64,000 bases of DNA from Notospermus geniculatus (Eukaryota; Nemertea; Pilidiophora; Heteronemertea; Lineidae): contig NMRB01002666.1 in the NCBI GenBank assembly GCA_002633025.1, positions 30,320 to 94,319 on the forward strand. The letters run 5' to 3'. The notes beneath the pieces are model-generated. The model was not told where the DNA came from. It worked only from the letters and a program-made list of their open reading frames with translations, and did no database searches. Position 1 is the first letter of the stretch; every line of letters starts with the position of its first letter. Made by a program: the position numbers and the translations under genes. Below are positions 1 through 13,247 of this stretch, piece after piece.

Positions 1-278
1 TCAGGTCACACTGGAATGCAGCACCATCTCTCATTCTCTGAACTTTGTGCCATTCTTGAGTGGAGTGAGTGGATGCAATACTCTGTCAGACTCATATCAC
101 ATGGTACATGTATGTCAAGTGGATCTGTAGTTTCATCATTATTGAGTTATCGGTAGCTCGCGTGTTAAAATTGAAATGAAATCACAATGTCCTGTATTGT
201 TGCACCTTGAGTCAGTCAGGTCAGACATGCCCTCACCTCACAGACATGATGATACCAAATCCTGTTTGTTAAAACTTA

Positions 279-592
279 GGGTAAAGTGGTACAATTCTAG
301 CCCCCTTTTCTGGTTTTTTAAGGGTTTCACCACCAAAACACTTGAATATCAACATGAAATTTGGCATGTAGGTAGTCATGCAAGTCAGATGGATGGCTCA
401 ATTCAAAGTCACTTTTTAACTGAATTCATTTTTGAGAAATAAATTATTTTCAAAAAGTTTACAGGGGCTATAATTGTACCACCGAAGTGGGGCAATTGTA
501 GCCATAGGCAGTATACATCTCCTTGCAATGCTGGCCATGTTTCCACTCAGGGGCTAGAATTGTACCGGGGCTAGAATTGTACCACTTTACCC
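279..592. mobile_element. 314-bp Tc1/mariner-type MITE
   Basis: The terminal inverted repeats are perfect over 26 bp: 279-304 begins GGGTAAAGTGGTACAATTCT and 567-592 is its reverse complement. TA dinucleotides flank both ends (277-278 and 593-594). The second copy of the surrounding segment has the uninterrupted site near 2389-2390, with a single TA. This gives a paralogous empty site and defines the insertion exactly. An extra partial copy of the right terminus lies at 550-566. There is no coding capacity. Confidence 0.9.
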
Positions 593-1767
593 TATGTATC
601 AAACAGGTACAATGCACACATCTTTGTGCTGTGAATTTACCCACAAGGCAATGGTGGACCGACAATGCTCTGGTCCGAGCATGAAGAATAGAACCAAACA
701 TAACACCTTCGAAAGCATAATGGTATATCATTAGTACATTATTACAAAGTGTGTGCCAGGCAGCATTATGAATCCACACCAGCGTGAATGCATTCAGCCT
801 ACATCTTCCAAGCGATTGGAATTCTATTCCCTATGTTAGCATATTTTGTATATCCAGAACTAATGGAATGCACTCTTTCCATAAAAAAAAACAAACAACT
901 GAATTCGTGCTCTGAGGCGGGTCAGTCTCCATCAGTATCAGAGTCACATCAGGGAGAGATTGATATTCCAACTCCCCCAGCATGGTCCTTCTTCTGATCT
1001 CGGTGATAGAAATTGATTTTTATAGTGGTTCGTGACTGTTAGTATGAAAGTTATCCTTTGGGTACTGGCCAGTGATCACTTGGTATGTTTTGTTCATGGA
1101 GGGAAAAAGCTGAGTTGAGCCATCTGTGCAACAGGCAAAATCGTATCAAACAAGGCATGTGACATTTGAAAGGATGGACCTGCACATCAGGTAGTCAGGT
1201 TCCGCAAGGCCTTGATCTAATACTGCATCAGTTCAGTTGCTCTGCCCCACCGTATAACTTCTGAACAGCACCATATCGTGAAGATCTAAAAGAATGATAG
1301 GCCTATGAGGTGAGGACTTCCTTGACACTGGACTATGCCTATTGGTTCATTGATTGAACCAGGAAGTGGCCTGACAGACAGGGCCTCTTTACTGTCAGTC
1401 AGGCTTCACCATGCATTGTCATTGCCAATACAATGTACCAGGTTGTGGAGCATTATCGGATCTCTGTTTACAAAATGTCAGAGAGGAATGTGTTTTGAAT
1501 ACCAAGTAATTTGCATGAGGGTCATAGTTCAGTGATCATATCACTATATCTGTCCCGTCTGTGCACATCCTCAGATTTTGAGGGAAATTTTACGCTTAAG
1601 ACGTTTTGTGCATATGGCCCGTGGCCCCCACAGGGTTCCTTTCCAGGATCTGCTTCTGAGGCTCTGTCCAGCTTTTCCCACTGTGTAAGTCATGGTCTTC
1701 ATGAAGGAGTAATCGTTCCATATTTCTGTGTATTTGCAGGTGTTTGTAATGAGATAACGTAAGGAAG

Positions 1768-1913
1768 ATGCCTATCGTCAAACGGACTATCACCCCGGAG
1801 GAGATCAGCCGGGTCCCTGTGCCAAAGGGAATTCATAATGAACTAGAATGTATCACAAATAGTACACTTTCTAACATTATACGACAGCTCAGTACATTGA
1901 GTAAACATGTCGA
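1768..1913 (+). pseudogene. truncated duplicate of WAVE first coding exon
   Basis: The ATG at 1768 opens the same frame as the intact exon at 4368 (MPIVKRTITPEEIS...), preceded by the same 3' splice site (AG at 1738-1739). After about 49 codons the sequence jumps, at 1913, into the second copy of the upstream segment. The exon therefore loses its 3' half and its donor site. It cannot contribute a normal WAVE N-terminus. It is either a duplication scar or an assembly seam. Confidence 0.85.
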
Positions 1914-2810
1914 AATTGCTCATAACTGACATGTTCCTCCCTCTGTCATTACACTGTTACATGTATGTCCAAAAGGGTGAGCACATGGTCCATGGACCAT
2001 TTCATTCTCTGAACTTTGTGCCATTCTTGAGTGGAGTGAGTGGATGCAATACTCTGTCAGACTCATATCACATGGTACATGTATGTCAAGTGGATCTGTA
2101 GTTTCATCATTATTGAGTTATCGGTAGCTCGCGTGTTAAAATTGAAATGAAATCACAATGTCCTGTATTATTGTGATGCCATACTCCAGTGACACGGATG
2201 ACATCACAATGTCAAGTTATCACATGGGATTTCCTTCCTGCACCTTGAGTCAGTCAGGTCAGACATGCCCTCACCTCACAGACATGATGTTGTCGGTGAT
2301 AATTTGGGTGGTGTACTGTATACTTCTCCATGGCGGGTAAAACATTTGTAAAGCAGTCAGGATAATACCAAATCCTGTTTGTTAGACTTATGTATCAAAC
2401 ACAGGTACAATGCACACATCTTTGTGCTGTGAATTTACCCACAAGGCAATGGTGGACCGACAATGCTCTGGTCCGAGCATGAAGAATAGAACCAAACATA
2501 ACACCTTCGAAAGCATAATGGTATATCATTAGTACATTATTACAAAGTGTGTGCCAGGCAGCATTATGAATCCACACTAGCGTGAATGCATTCAACCTAC
2601 ATCTCCGAAGCGATTGGAATTCTATTCCCTATGTTAGCATATTTTGTATGTCCAGAACTAATGGAATGTACTTTTTCGATAAAAAAACAACAACTGAATT
2701 CGTGCTCCGAGGCGGGTCAGTCTCCATCAGTATGAGAGTCACATCAGGGAGATTGATATTCCAACTCCCCCAGCATGGTCCTTCTTCTGATCTCGGTGAT
2801 AGAAATTGAT

Positions 2811-3520
2811 GTTTAGCCCGCTTGGCCGCAAGGCCCAGCAGGGCTTAAGCTGTGGTTGAGGTCATTGAGTGGTGGTCTGTCGTGCGTTAGTCCGTACGGC
2901 GGTACGTACGGCGGTCCGTACGGCGCTACGTCCGTAAACTTTTGGCTTGTTAGCGCTCTAGCACCTTTTGTTTTTTGACGAATCTTTTTGGTCTTTGGTG
3001 GGTGTGTATATGGGCCTAAGATCTAGGTCGAGTTCGATTTTGAGCACGGTTGGATTCCTAGTTTGGCCTCCAGGGGGCGTTTCGTGAAAAATTTCAAAGG
3101 GCTATATTTTGATAACGGAGTGAGTTGTTGTGTTGAAACTTTGTACACATGTACCTCTATGTTATAGCAACTTACAGACAGCATTTCGGTGAAATCTGAT
3201 TCTTGACATTGCCACTAGGGGGCCAAAACGAAAATCACCAAAAGTGCTATTTCTCCCTAATTAGGCAACGGATCTTCATCTAATTTTGATGATGGGTATA
3301 TCTGGTGAGGATACATAACATAGTACCCCAGTTTTTAATTTGACCTACTTTTCAAGGTCATAGAGGTCAAAGTTCTACAAAAGTAACGAACCTGCCGCAG
3401 TTCGTCATTATTGCACCGAGCAACTTCATATCTTGCATAAATGTGTATTAGAGGGGTACCTTCAAAAATACCAAGTTTCGGCCTGATTGGACATCCAATA
3501 TGGCCACCAGGTGGCGTAAC
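2811..3520. repeat. inserted repeat with three CTCF-like cores
   Basis: This block is absent from the paralogous position near 1016-1044, so it is an insertion of at least 710 bp; it runs into the gap. It starts with a GC-rich stretch of repeated TACGGCG-like words (2890-2935). It then has degenerate units of roughly 150-290 bp, each containing a motif resembling the animal CTCF consensus on the + strand: CCTCCAGGGGGCG (3067), CCACTAGGGGGC (3212) and CCACCAGGTGGCG (3504). There is no open reading frame of note. The element family is not recognised. Confidence 0.6.
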
Positions 3521-3659
3521 NNNNNNNNNNNNNNNNNNNNNNNNNNNNNNNNNNNNNNNNNNNNNNNNNNNNNNNNNNNNNNNNNNNNNNNNNNNNNNNN
3601 NNNNNNNNNNNNNNNNNNNNNNNNNNNNNNNNNNNNNNNNNNNNNNNNNNNNNNNNNNN
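3521..3659. other. assembly gap (139 N)
   Basis: A run of N separates the inserted repeat from the second Y segment. Single N characters also occur at 19553, 30959 and 57903. The last two sit exactly at junctions between near-identical duplicated blocks. Confidence 1.
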
Positions 3660-4367
3660 TGAAAGTTATCCTTTGGGTACTGGCCAGTGATCACTTGGTA
3701 TGTTTTGTTCATGGAGGGAAAAAGCTGAGTTGAGCCATCTGTGCAACAGGCAAAATCGTATCAAACAAGGCATGTGACATTTGAAAGGATGGACCTGCAC
3801 ATCAGGTAGTCAGGTTCCGCAAGGCCTTGATCTAATAGTGCATCAGTTCAGTTGCTCTGCCACACCGTATAACTTCTGAACAGCACCATATCGTGAAGAT
3901 CTAAAAGAATGATAGGCCTATGAGGTGAGGACTTCCTTGACACTGGACTATGCAGGCTATTGGCTGTTGATTGAACCAGGAAGTGGCCTGACAGACAGGG
4001 CCTCTTTACTGTCAGTCAGGCTTCACCATGCATTGTCATTGCCAATACCAGGTTGTGGAGCATTATCGGATCTCTGTTTACAAAATGTCAGAGAGGAATG
4101 TGTTTTGAATACCAAGTAATTTGCATGAGGGTCATAGTTCAGTGATCATATCACTATATCTGTCCTGTCTGTGCATATCCTCAGATTTTGAGGGAAATTT
4201 TACGCTTAAGACGTTTTGTGCATATGACCCCCGGCCCCCACAGGGTTCCTTTCCAGGATCTGCTTCTGAGGCTCTGTCCAGCTTTTCCCACTGTGTCTTC
4301 ATGAAGGAGTAATCTTTCCATATTTCTGTGTATTTGCAGGTGTTTGTAATGAGATAACGTAAGGAAG

Positions 4368-7300
4368 ATGCCTATCGTCAAACGGACTATCACCCCGGAG
4401 GAGATCAGCCGGGTCCCTGTACCAAAGGGAATTCATAATGAACTAGAATGTATCACAAATAGTACACTTTCTAACATTATACGACAGCTCAGTACATTGA
4501 GTAAACATGTCGAGGACACTTTTGGTGAACTTTATAGAGAGGCTGACCAAACATTCAAGCGGATCAACCAATTGCAGGAAAGGATTGAATGCCTGAAGGT
4601 CAAGGTCACTCAGCTGGATTCAACAGCTGAGGAAGGTGAGTTGAATGATCAAGTTGTCACCCCTGTACGAGTGTGATTCCTTGATTGGCCAGACAGGATG
4701 ACAAACAATTGGAATTTGATTTGCCCTGCACTGGTACAAAAGGAGCTGAACACCCCCATGTCTTGCCAAATTCTCCTTTATAATGATCATTCCAGGGACA
4801 AAATTCAATGATGAAATGGTCACCCTACATTGTATCATGGCCTCATGTCTGGAATTACAGTGGGGACTGATGACGTTAAAAAATAATCATGACAAAACTA
4901 CTGACTTTGCCATCACCTAAGTTCCTTTTGTTTACAGCGAAATCAAGGTTTATATGGAAACAGTTATTTTTAAAGAAAACCCCGGTTTTATTGACAGATA
5001 CCACAGTGTTAGTGAGCAATGTGAGGGAGTTCTACCCCCCTCCATAGCAACCGTGGAATGTATGACAATAAATCTTCCGCGTTCTCATTCTCAATACGTG
5101 TTGTCACTGTAGCATCATCCTGTTCAACATGTTTGGATGAGATTGAATGTACAGTTATTTTAGGGGACTCTTTTCCAATAATGTGGATGACTCCTGCCAT
5201 GGCTGTTGCATATGTGCAAGGTATACTGGCTGTTACTAATAACTGATAGGGATAGTTCTAATTACATGTAGTGATGGGACTTGTGTTGGTGGGAAACCAC
5301 TTGTTCGTGCTTCAAGTAAGCTGTCAGTTGTTCAACCAATGGGGCTGTTTCGCTAGGCCTTCATGTCGAACCCCCCATCGATGATGCACTCTTGCTGTTG
5401 GTCCTGAGGGTAGAGGTTAAATATTTCGAGACGTCAGAAACTGTGCCTCCTAAATGTTCTCTAATCCCCTTTACTAAAGCCTCACAACTCCAAAATGGAA
5501 GATGGAAGAGGACTCACACCAGTTGAGTGACTGGACAACCACAAATATCCAGAGCCATTGTGGCACATCATGGAAATGGCCACACAGACACAGAATAATA
5601 CAATAGACTACAACAAAGACAGTGGCTCCATCACTGTACATTTTCATACATTCCAATCCACCAGCCGTGATTGAGGAAGTTATCATTCTGATTGATGAGG
5701 GAAGATAATTGAGTTTTCATCTTCTCATCGGAGGTCTATTAGCGACAGCACCCTTATACCCTTGAGGCCACATATCTTCCATTACATTACAGTATCTAGA
5801 CAATCAGTGCTTTGGCCTAAACTTGATGATATGTTAAAGGTGCTTTCCTTTAGTAAAAGTTTCAGATCCGACAAGTCACGTCGGCCTGGTGTGGTTTCAT
5901 CCTAGGATTGTGATTTCTTTATTAGCACCATTGAGAAGCATCTTCAATGTTGTGCAAAAGTCATGGGATAGCTTTGAATGCTTTCACGGATGAACACCCA
6001 CTGAATATGGAAAAGCTGATCAAAAATCAAATGGTTGTACCGTAATACCCTTTTGCTGCCAGTTTGACATACAGATTGGACAACTGGTGATAACCACTGA
6101 ATATGACACCCCTACATGTCATATCGAACTAGGACAGAACTGGGCCAATATGTCTCGATACTTGTTCAGTCCAAAGAATACCGAAATCAGCTGCTCAAAA
6201 TGTCATGAATGTGGTCGCTAATTTACCTAAGAGAAATCCGAAATGCCCATAATGATCGTTATCAGCTGATTTAGTCATGATGAATGATCCAGTCGTCTTC
6301 TTGATTATTATAAATGCATGTAATTTGTAGTAAGGAGCTCAACATATGCCATATGCCAATGGACTGGAAATGAATTGGTGCTATCTTGGCTGGTTGGACG
6401 CACCAACTGCTCATCAATTTGCGTGTCACATATTATAGCCAAGACTGTATCGCCATGATGTGTGTTCACTGCTCACACCAGGCTAAAGGTTCTGCTGGAT
6501 GTGCGATATTGACGATTAGTCACTCATTTTGTCATCAATATTGTCAGACTCAAAATGGCTGTGTAGTCTGCAAATATTTCCGTTTCACTTGTTGGTTGGT
6601 GAACATGGTGAAGGTGAATATGCCATTGCCACAGCTGTGTCCCTTTTCACTCCCTTGGCTTTACCTTCATGAAACGGACTGGCATTCGGATGATCCTATG
6701 ACATTGTGTGTGAAATAGAGAGTGACCAAAAACGAGATGTTCAGCATATCTCTGCCCTCCCCTTGGACTGACAGAGGCAGGAGATGCAAATGTGTCTCAG
6801 CTTAGCTTATGGGACATTCGAAAGCTTCCCAGTCAGTCTCTGGTAACCTCTCCTCACAGCCACAGAAATATCCATGATCACCAGGCAGCCTAGTTGCCAT
6901 GGATGTACTGGCAGTGACATCCCTTCTGGACATCACAGTCGACTGTGAGAAAAAAGCATCATTATGAATTTAGGCAGTAATCCACTAACTTGATATATCG
7001 CCATTCTTCCTGTCAGAATTTTCCAAATGGCAGATTGATCCATCGGCAAATAATCCGCTCGTAAGCTATATGGAATGAAACATTATAAACTTCTCCGACA
7101 TGACCCAGACCAACGTTACACATGCAGCGTACATGTATCAGTAATGTATGAGCTGGAAAACTTGATGAACTAGGGTTGGTGTTGAAAATGCTTAGGATGT
7201 GTCTGAAGCCAGATGAAGGTTGTCAGTCAGATACTAATTCTTAGAAATGGCCAGAGAGTCCCAGGTCAAATCCCCTTGTCAATATGAATTGCCAGTGTCT

Positions 7301-10300
7301 GGCAGAAAATCATCTTGAATTGGGGACATAGCTCACTGTACCATAGACTAGTGCTCCAGAAGTTAAGCACATCCTAAAATGTACCGGTGCCTTTGTGGTG
7401 AGGAGTCGTGGGGGGGATTCTTGTACAAATGTACCGGTACCCAGGATCGGTACTAAGCTGTACACCAACTGGACTTGTTTTGAGCAATTCCTTCTTGAAC
7501 TGAAGTTGAAGGATGCCAGGTACATTGTTGTCGTTACTCTCTTCATCAAGTGTGTGCAACATGTGGCTATCTCTAGGGCAAGATGCTTTTCCTATTGGGA
7601 AAGCGTTTACTTCAATTTACTGATCTTTATAGAATTAGTGACGTACATGCCCGAAGGAAATGCAGAAATTAATTACGGGCTCAATTCATCTTCCCAATTA
7701 ACTTGATTAGCGATGGGATATTTTTCACAGTGTAGGTGATTGATGTCAGTTTAACTGCCGGGTATTTTACGACCAAATTCAATTCAGAGATCTACCCCTC
7801 CCATGACATGTTATGTGTGAATGTCCAGGGACAATCAGATTTGTGACTGACCTTTGAATCATTGGCCAGGTTGGACGAGGTTCAGATCATGACCAAATGT
7901 CAGATCGTTGGTGTTGAAGAACAGCATGGGGAAGCTGGGGAGATTGATTTGTGTGGGGTTTGGTGTCTTCATTTGCAGGCTGTGACAAACCCAATGTGCT
8001 CCATCTACCTCTTGATATCCCTGCGACTTGCAAGCATCGTAAATGGTGCATGAAGTTAATTATTTGTCTTTTCTCTCTTCAGTATCTGTGATTGACATAC
8101 ACATGAGGAAACCCTTCCGAAGTTCTGTAGCTACAGACCGGGAAGTTCTCAAGCGTGAATCGCTGCCTCCATGTATGCTAGAAACCTACAACTCATGTGA
8201 TAAACCACCGTGTTTGGATAAACTTGATCCATATAGGTACAGAAATTTCTCCATCTTATCCACTTTGTTTGCAAAGTTCAAGTCGGATTAAGTTGCTTAG
8301 TCTGTGTCACAGTCAGTTGCTTAATTGTGGGGCGTTGAACTTCAGGGCCCATATTCATAAAATCTTGCTAGCTTAGTTGATTGCTAGTTGTGTACATTGG
8401 CCTGTACAAACTGGACACTTTAGCAAGTAACTTAGCCTAGCAAGGTTTTATGAATATGGGCCCAGGAGTTCAGGAGGTAAGATAGAACCTCAGGTTCAAA
8501 ACTCTAATGATGTTAATATGAAGTATCAGTAAAAAATCAGTGTTTCAATATCTGTCTCTTCAACTTTCAGGGAGGACGGCAAATCAAGTATGAAATTCTA
8601 CACCGACCCAAATTACTTCTTCGAGCTCTGGCGGCAGGAGATGGAAGAACATTCAAAACCCAAGAAATTGGTAAAAAGAACGAAAAGGAAGGTGAGTAGT
8701 GAGTCCTCCACTTGGAAACAAGTCTGAAATTATTCCTGAAGAAATCCATAGGGATGAATCATAAGGACGCATGGTGCCATTGAGACTGAGAGCCAGTTTC
8801 CATGGGAAGACTCTCAGTGCCTTTACTGGACAATTTTTATGAGCATTATCCTCTGAGTTTCATTGTTGCTAACTGTTGGTTTGTTTTTCAGCATCCAACT
8901 CAAGAAAAGAAGGAGGTTAGACAACCTGTAAAGACAGGTTATGAAGGAAAAGATGCTGAGTTTAGAACTCAAGGCAGGCAACATCGCCAAGTGCACATGC
9001 AAAACGTTGAGATGCGGCAGCACCCTCAGGGGCAGGGCGCACCACCACGGCCAAACAGTCTGGAGCTTGAACAACGACAGATGAACCAAATACCATACAA
9101 TGATCAAACTTACGTCAACCAGCAACAGATGCGTGAACAACAGCTGGCGTATCAACAGTCGCAACAGTACCAACAACATCAACTCCAACAACAACAACAG
9201 CAGCGATATAGCAATCGTACGGAGTACCGCAATGGCCCTGTTCACAATAACCAGATGAACTATGTTCAGAACCAGCAGGGTAACAATATGGTGCCTGACT
9301 ACAAGGCCCCACCACCCTATCAAAATCACGACAGTATGCAGCACCGGACTCCACCTCCGCCTCAATATATTCATGAGCAAGCTATGGACCCAAGTAAACG
9401 GGTAACACCTGTTGGGCCACGTGCACAGTCTGTGCATAGTCCACGCCCATCCCAGCCTCCTCCCCCAGTTCCACAAGATAGCACGCCAGGATCTGCTGGT
9501 TCTCCCATGAGGGTTCAAAGCAGTAGAGTTAGTAGTTCTGCACTACCACCACCCCCGTTACCACCAACAGTGCAACAGAATGGTATAACAAATCAGTCAC
9601 CATATGGTCAGCAGAATTACCAGCAGAGTCCCGTAATGATGGCAAAACATGATGCTGTTGCACAGCTCCAGAAGGCAGATTCACCAGCGAGATCCGACAC
9701 ACATTCACCTAGTCCTGTACGAAATAAGACACCAGCGGACACAGATTTGGGATTACCTCCACCGCCGCCGCCCCCTCAGGAACCTCATTCGCCGGATACA
9801 CCATCATCCATGCCTCCGCCACCACCACCACCTCCGATGGATCCGTCATATGGTACTCATGTCACTGGATCGTCACCACCACCGCCGCCGCCGCCACCAC
9901 CACCACCCTCGACCCACGGTGGTTTGTGTGCGCCTCAGCTGGCAGGGGATAATGTATCACTGTCGTCGCAGGGAAGCTCACTAACTAATGCGTCAGTCAA
10001 TACCGGAACTTCAATGGAATCTGCTGCAGAAAAATCTGCTGTAGATCATAGTGATCTGTTATTTGCTATTAGGCAAGGTATGTGCTCTTTTGTTGGCATG
10101 GTTCTGTATGGCAAATCTCTCTGCTGGAAAACCATCTTAAGAGTAAATAGTTGGAGGTTCAGTGTTGCCCACAGCATCTCTTGGGCTGTCTGAGTCATGA
10201 CAGTGGCTGTCAATTCCATTCCCTCTCTGATCATAATCATTACAACTCAAACGACTTTTTTCCTTTACAGGAATAAAACTTAGGCAAGTTGAGCGACGGG

Positions 10301-10443
10301 AGGAAGAGCAAAAGAAACGTAAGAATAACGTTCGGCCAGATGTCGAGGCCATCATCCGAGAAGTTGAGAAACGACGTGAACATCTCAACGACTCAGGGGA
10401 ATCGGACGATTCTGATGCTGGAAGCTGGGACGAGTCAGATTGA
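4368..10443 (+). CDS. WASF: WASF/WAVE family actin-nucleation promoter
   Basis: WAVE, within the Rac-controlled WAVE regulatory complex at the plasma membrane, activates Arp2/3 to build branched actin. Coding exons are 4368-4635, 8083-8236, 8571-8691, 8892-10077 and 10271-10443. Phases join without error to 633 aa, somewhat longer than the roughly 500-560 aa of vertebrate WAVEs. The WAVE homology domain spans about residues 1-170 (MPIVKRTITPEEIS..., LPPCMLETYNSC, KFYTDPNYFFELW). A short basic stretch (KKLVKRTKRK) ends exon 3. The middle is Gln-rich (about 255-285), then rich in polyproline (about 470-520), the usual profilin/SH3-binding region. The C-terminus carries a WH2 motif (LLFAIRQGIKLRQV, from about 568), a central helix and an acidic tail with Trp (SDDSDAGSWDESD). 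The ATG exon begins at a 3' splice site (4340), so a 5' UTR exon lies upstream. All key VCA parts are present. Confidence 0.97.
4636..8082 (+). other. WAVE intron 1
   Basis: The intron has a GTGAGT donor at 4636 and a pyrimidine-rich TCTTCAG acceptor ending at 8082. I see no convincing coding exon, RNA gene or mobile-element boundary in these 3.4 kb. Open frames in it lack codon-like composition. Confidence 0.7.
8345..8463. mobile_element. short palindromic MITE in WAVE intron 2
   Basis: Inverted arms GGGCCCATATTCATAAAA... (from 8345) and ...TTTTATGAATATGGGCCC (to 8463) bracket about 75 bp. Related hairpins with the ATTCATAAAA / TTTTATGAAT signature occur at 36032-36136 and, more decayed, at 18459-18603. 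This marks a small dispersed family. Confidence 0.75.
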
Positions 10444-12769
10444 GGTTCTCGTATATAGCGCGACCGATAGCATAAGTATCACTTCCTACCCATGCAATAG
10501 TAAGATACAGAATGTTTCATTTAAAGAGCATAGGGCAGCTGCTGGAGCAAGTCTGCTTTCCTGAGCATGCCCTTGGAAACTGCCAAAATTGTCAATGGAT
10601 GCTCGCCTTTCATCACATTGTGAGAACATATGCATTGAGCAGCCCGCTTACATGTAACTTTTTATGCCAATAGGATGATGTTGAAAAATTAATTGTACCA
10701 AAAACGGAACATGTAATAACGTAGCATCTTGGCATCCTTGGTGCAGAGAATGAGAAACAAGGACGAAATGTCGAAAAGTGAGGTCCAACCGGTCGCAGTG
10801 GCCCATGTGGTGGTATATTGCAGGTTCCTCATTGGTCTGAAAATCACTTGCCTATGGCGCTATTGCATGGGTAGCCACCTCTTATTCCGACATCGTTGTT
10901 CTTCCAGCTCTCCTAATAATTTAGCCAAGTTTGGTTAAAATGATGTGCTCAATTGAATATCAAGTTGCCTTTATCACCACTATTCCTGAGAGCATATCAG
11001 TATCCTGATGGGTGTTGATGTGGATGGCACCATGGTCACCACCCAGCTCTCATTAACTTGGATGATAGAGACAACTTGATGAGGGGCTTTGATGAAGTAT
11101 GAATAATCAAATTATTGCTCCTTCCCAGTATCAAATGACAGAGGTAAAAATCAGCACAAATTGTTGTCAAAAAATGAAATTTTCATCGATCAATCTGATT
11201 AGGAGCCACAGTTTATCAAAACCAAAGAATATGTTAATTCAGAGACGTATCTGTCTCATGTGCCTTCTGCCTGAAACAGTAGGTGAATTGAATTCTAAGT
11301 ACCAGAAAGATGGAAGGCACTTTTCTGCAAGGGGACGTTGGAATTCATGGGTGAAAAGCTCATGTGTTTACAACTCGAACCTGTAATTCTGTCCCGATGA
11401 GAGTGACAGAACGTAGTCAACTCTTGATGGGTTAACACTGACGACATATTTGTTTCATTGGTGAGCAGTGCATTGTTCAGTCGTGCCTGTATCTCTATGT
11501 GTATCTTCTTGCACTGGTTATCAGAATTGGTTGTGTAGAGATATTGTGAAAATTCTTATGCAAATTTGACCTCTACCATGTCTACTTCACAATGACAACA
11601 CTTGAAGAATTGTGAATTGAACCGTTTTGTATATTTCATGGCCTTGGAATCATGAAACGATTATTTGATAAGGTTGTTTATAGATAGGCCTACAGGTATA
11701 GTTAGGCCTTCCTGTTAAGAATAACTACAGTTGTATTTAGAGGTGCATTATCCTAGAGACTTTCAGATGTGCATTTGTAAGTCTTATAAGTAATAATATT
11801 GTACAGTTATGACAATTCTAAACTTTGTAGGGATTATCTGAATAGGAGACTTTAAATACTGATGTGTAATTATTGTGACCGTTTGTCGTTTTTTACTACC
11901 GTTGAAATTAGATCCTTAGAGACTGAGGAAAACATAGTTGGACCTTCAATCTGGATTAGTGGGAGATTTTACTCTGCACACATTTTATACATCTAGAAGC
12001 TTTCTAGTTGATATCTGGGCCTATGCTACTCTGTTATCTACATATAACCTGGCAGTTCCACAAGTCTCCAACTTTGATATATGTGTGGATTTATATCATT
12101 TTATCCAAGGCTACAATATTACTGAGCTCTGGTAATACCACTTGACGCGTAATTTAGTGTACATCAAGCATTAGGTCCCTGTAGATTGCTCTCATGATTA
12201 TGGGCCTTGTATTCTAAAAAGCACGTAGCAGCCCTGCTAATAGTCAAACTATGCCTTAACACTGTGAGTTAATGGACATAGTGTATTCTAAATTTCATCC
12301 TGGATATGTCACCGATAGATCTTTGTCAATTTCTTATGTATATCGAGTAAAATCTCCTTCTATTCCATACTCTCGAGATGATGGTTTAGGACTGACGTTT
12401 GTCTGACATGTGCCTAAAAAGTGATTAGAGTGTGAAATTCTGTACAAATTGTGGACAAATTTTATCATGATATTTATTGGAAGTGCTCCAGTGAACATAT
12501 TTATTGGATATCTAGATAATGCATAAATGAATTTCTTTATCTAGAACTGTTTTTTCAGTCCTTAAAAATAACATGTTCAGTGGCGATTTTGCTAGCGAAT
12601 CTGTACAGAGGTGTCTCCATTGGCTGTGAGGTCATTGTATTTTTGTACATAGCCTTGTAACACCATTTGAGATGATGTGTTTCTTTTGATATGGCGTGGC
12701 AATGTTATGTGATGTGGTTTTCCCAGTCGGGTATCTTTCAGCGTGTCTCAGTAAATGTTGCATCCAGCA

Positions 12770-12775
12770 AATAAA
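12770..12775 (+). terminator. candidate poly(A) signal for WAVE
   Basis: AATAAA in CAGCAAATAAAGAATATT. It is the first strong AATAAA found by eye downstream of the WAVE stop codon. Other AATAAA hexamers further down could be used instead. Confidence 0.35.
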
Positions 12776-13247
12776 GAATATTACAACTCCAAGTGAGAAG
12801 TGACTAGATCTTCTGATACTTCTGGCCAGTCTAGCTGCTTTCACTGTAACAGTCTCCTAGCAGCTCTTAGAAACTGGGCTGAAATGCGGGTGACAGTTAT
12901 ACCAGAATTTGAATTCAATCTTTGATTAAAGGGACATTACTCGTTAGTACAATTACATCTCGGTCCCTTCTGGGTAAGAGGCGACTGGAAATTCTCCTCT
13001 TCCTTGATTCATTGAGATAGATTTTGACGGATGCACTTATTGGGATGACTGAGAAGTTCTTGCTTAGAGGAGAAAAAACTTCTGAAGGCTATTGGTGTGT
13101 GGTGTTGTCCACACCTGTGTTTTCATGACTCCAGCTCACCATTCTAGGACCCTGGCTCCTTCTTCCCATGAGCTGCACATGATGATTATGCTTTATGGGA
13201 GATGAGTTTTGGCCAACATAATGAATAGTCCTCCCTTAAACCCAGCT

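Larger units (their letters stand above)
31..4513. repeat. X-Y-X-Y tandem duplication around WAVE exon 1
   Basis: Segment X (31-1016) recurs at 2002-2810, and segment Y (1044-1913) recurs at 3660-4513, in the order X1-Y1-X2-Y2. The copies are nearly identical apart from indels. X1 carries a 314-bp MITE absent from X2. X2 carries two extra stretches of about 70 bp. X2 and Y2 are separated by an 850-bp insertion that contains the N-gap. Y1 stops abruptly inside the first WAVE coding exon. The gap and the near-identity make two concatenated haplotypes as likely as a true genomic duplication. Confidence 0.85.

Noticed and set aside
8823-9518. Long minus-strand open frame opposite WAVE exon 4
   Set aside because: It is the antisense of the Gln/Pro-rich WAVE coding exon, which explains its Leu/Val-rich, repetitive translation.
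9649-9984. Plus-strand His/Arg-rich frame in the WAVE proline region
   Set aside because: A shifted reading of polyproline codons overlapping the real frame.
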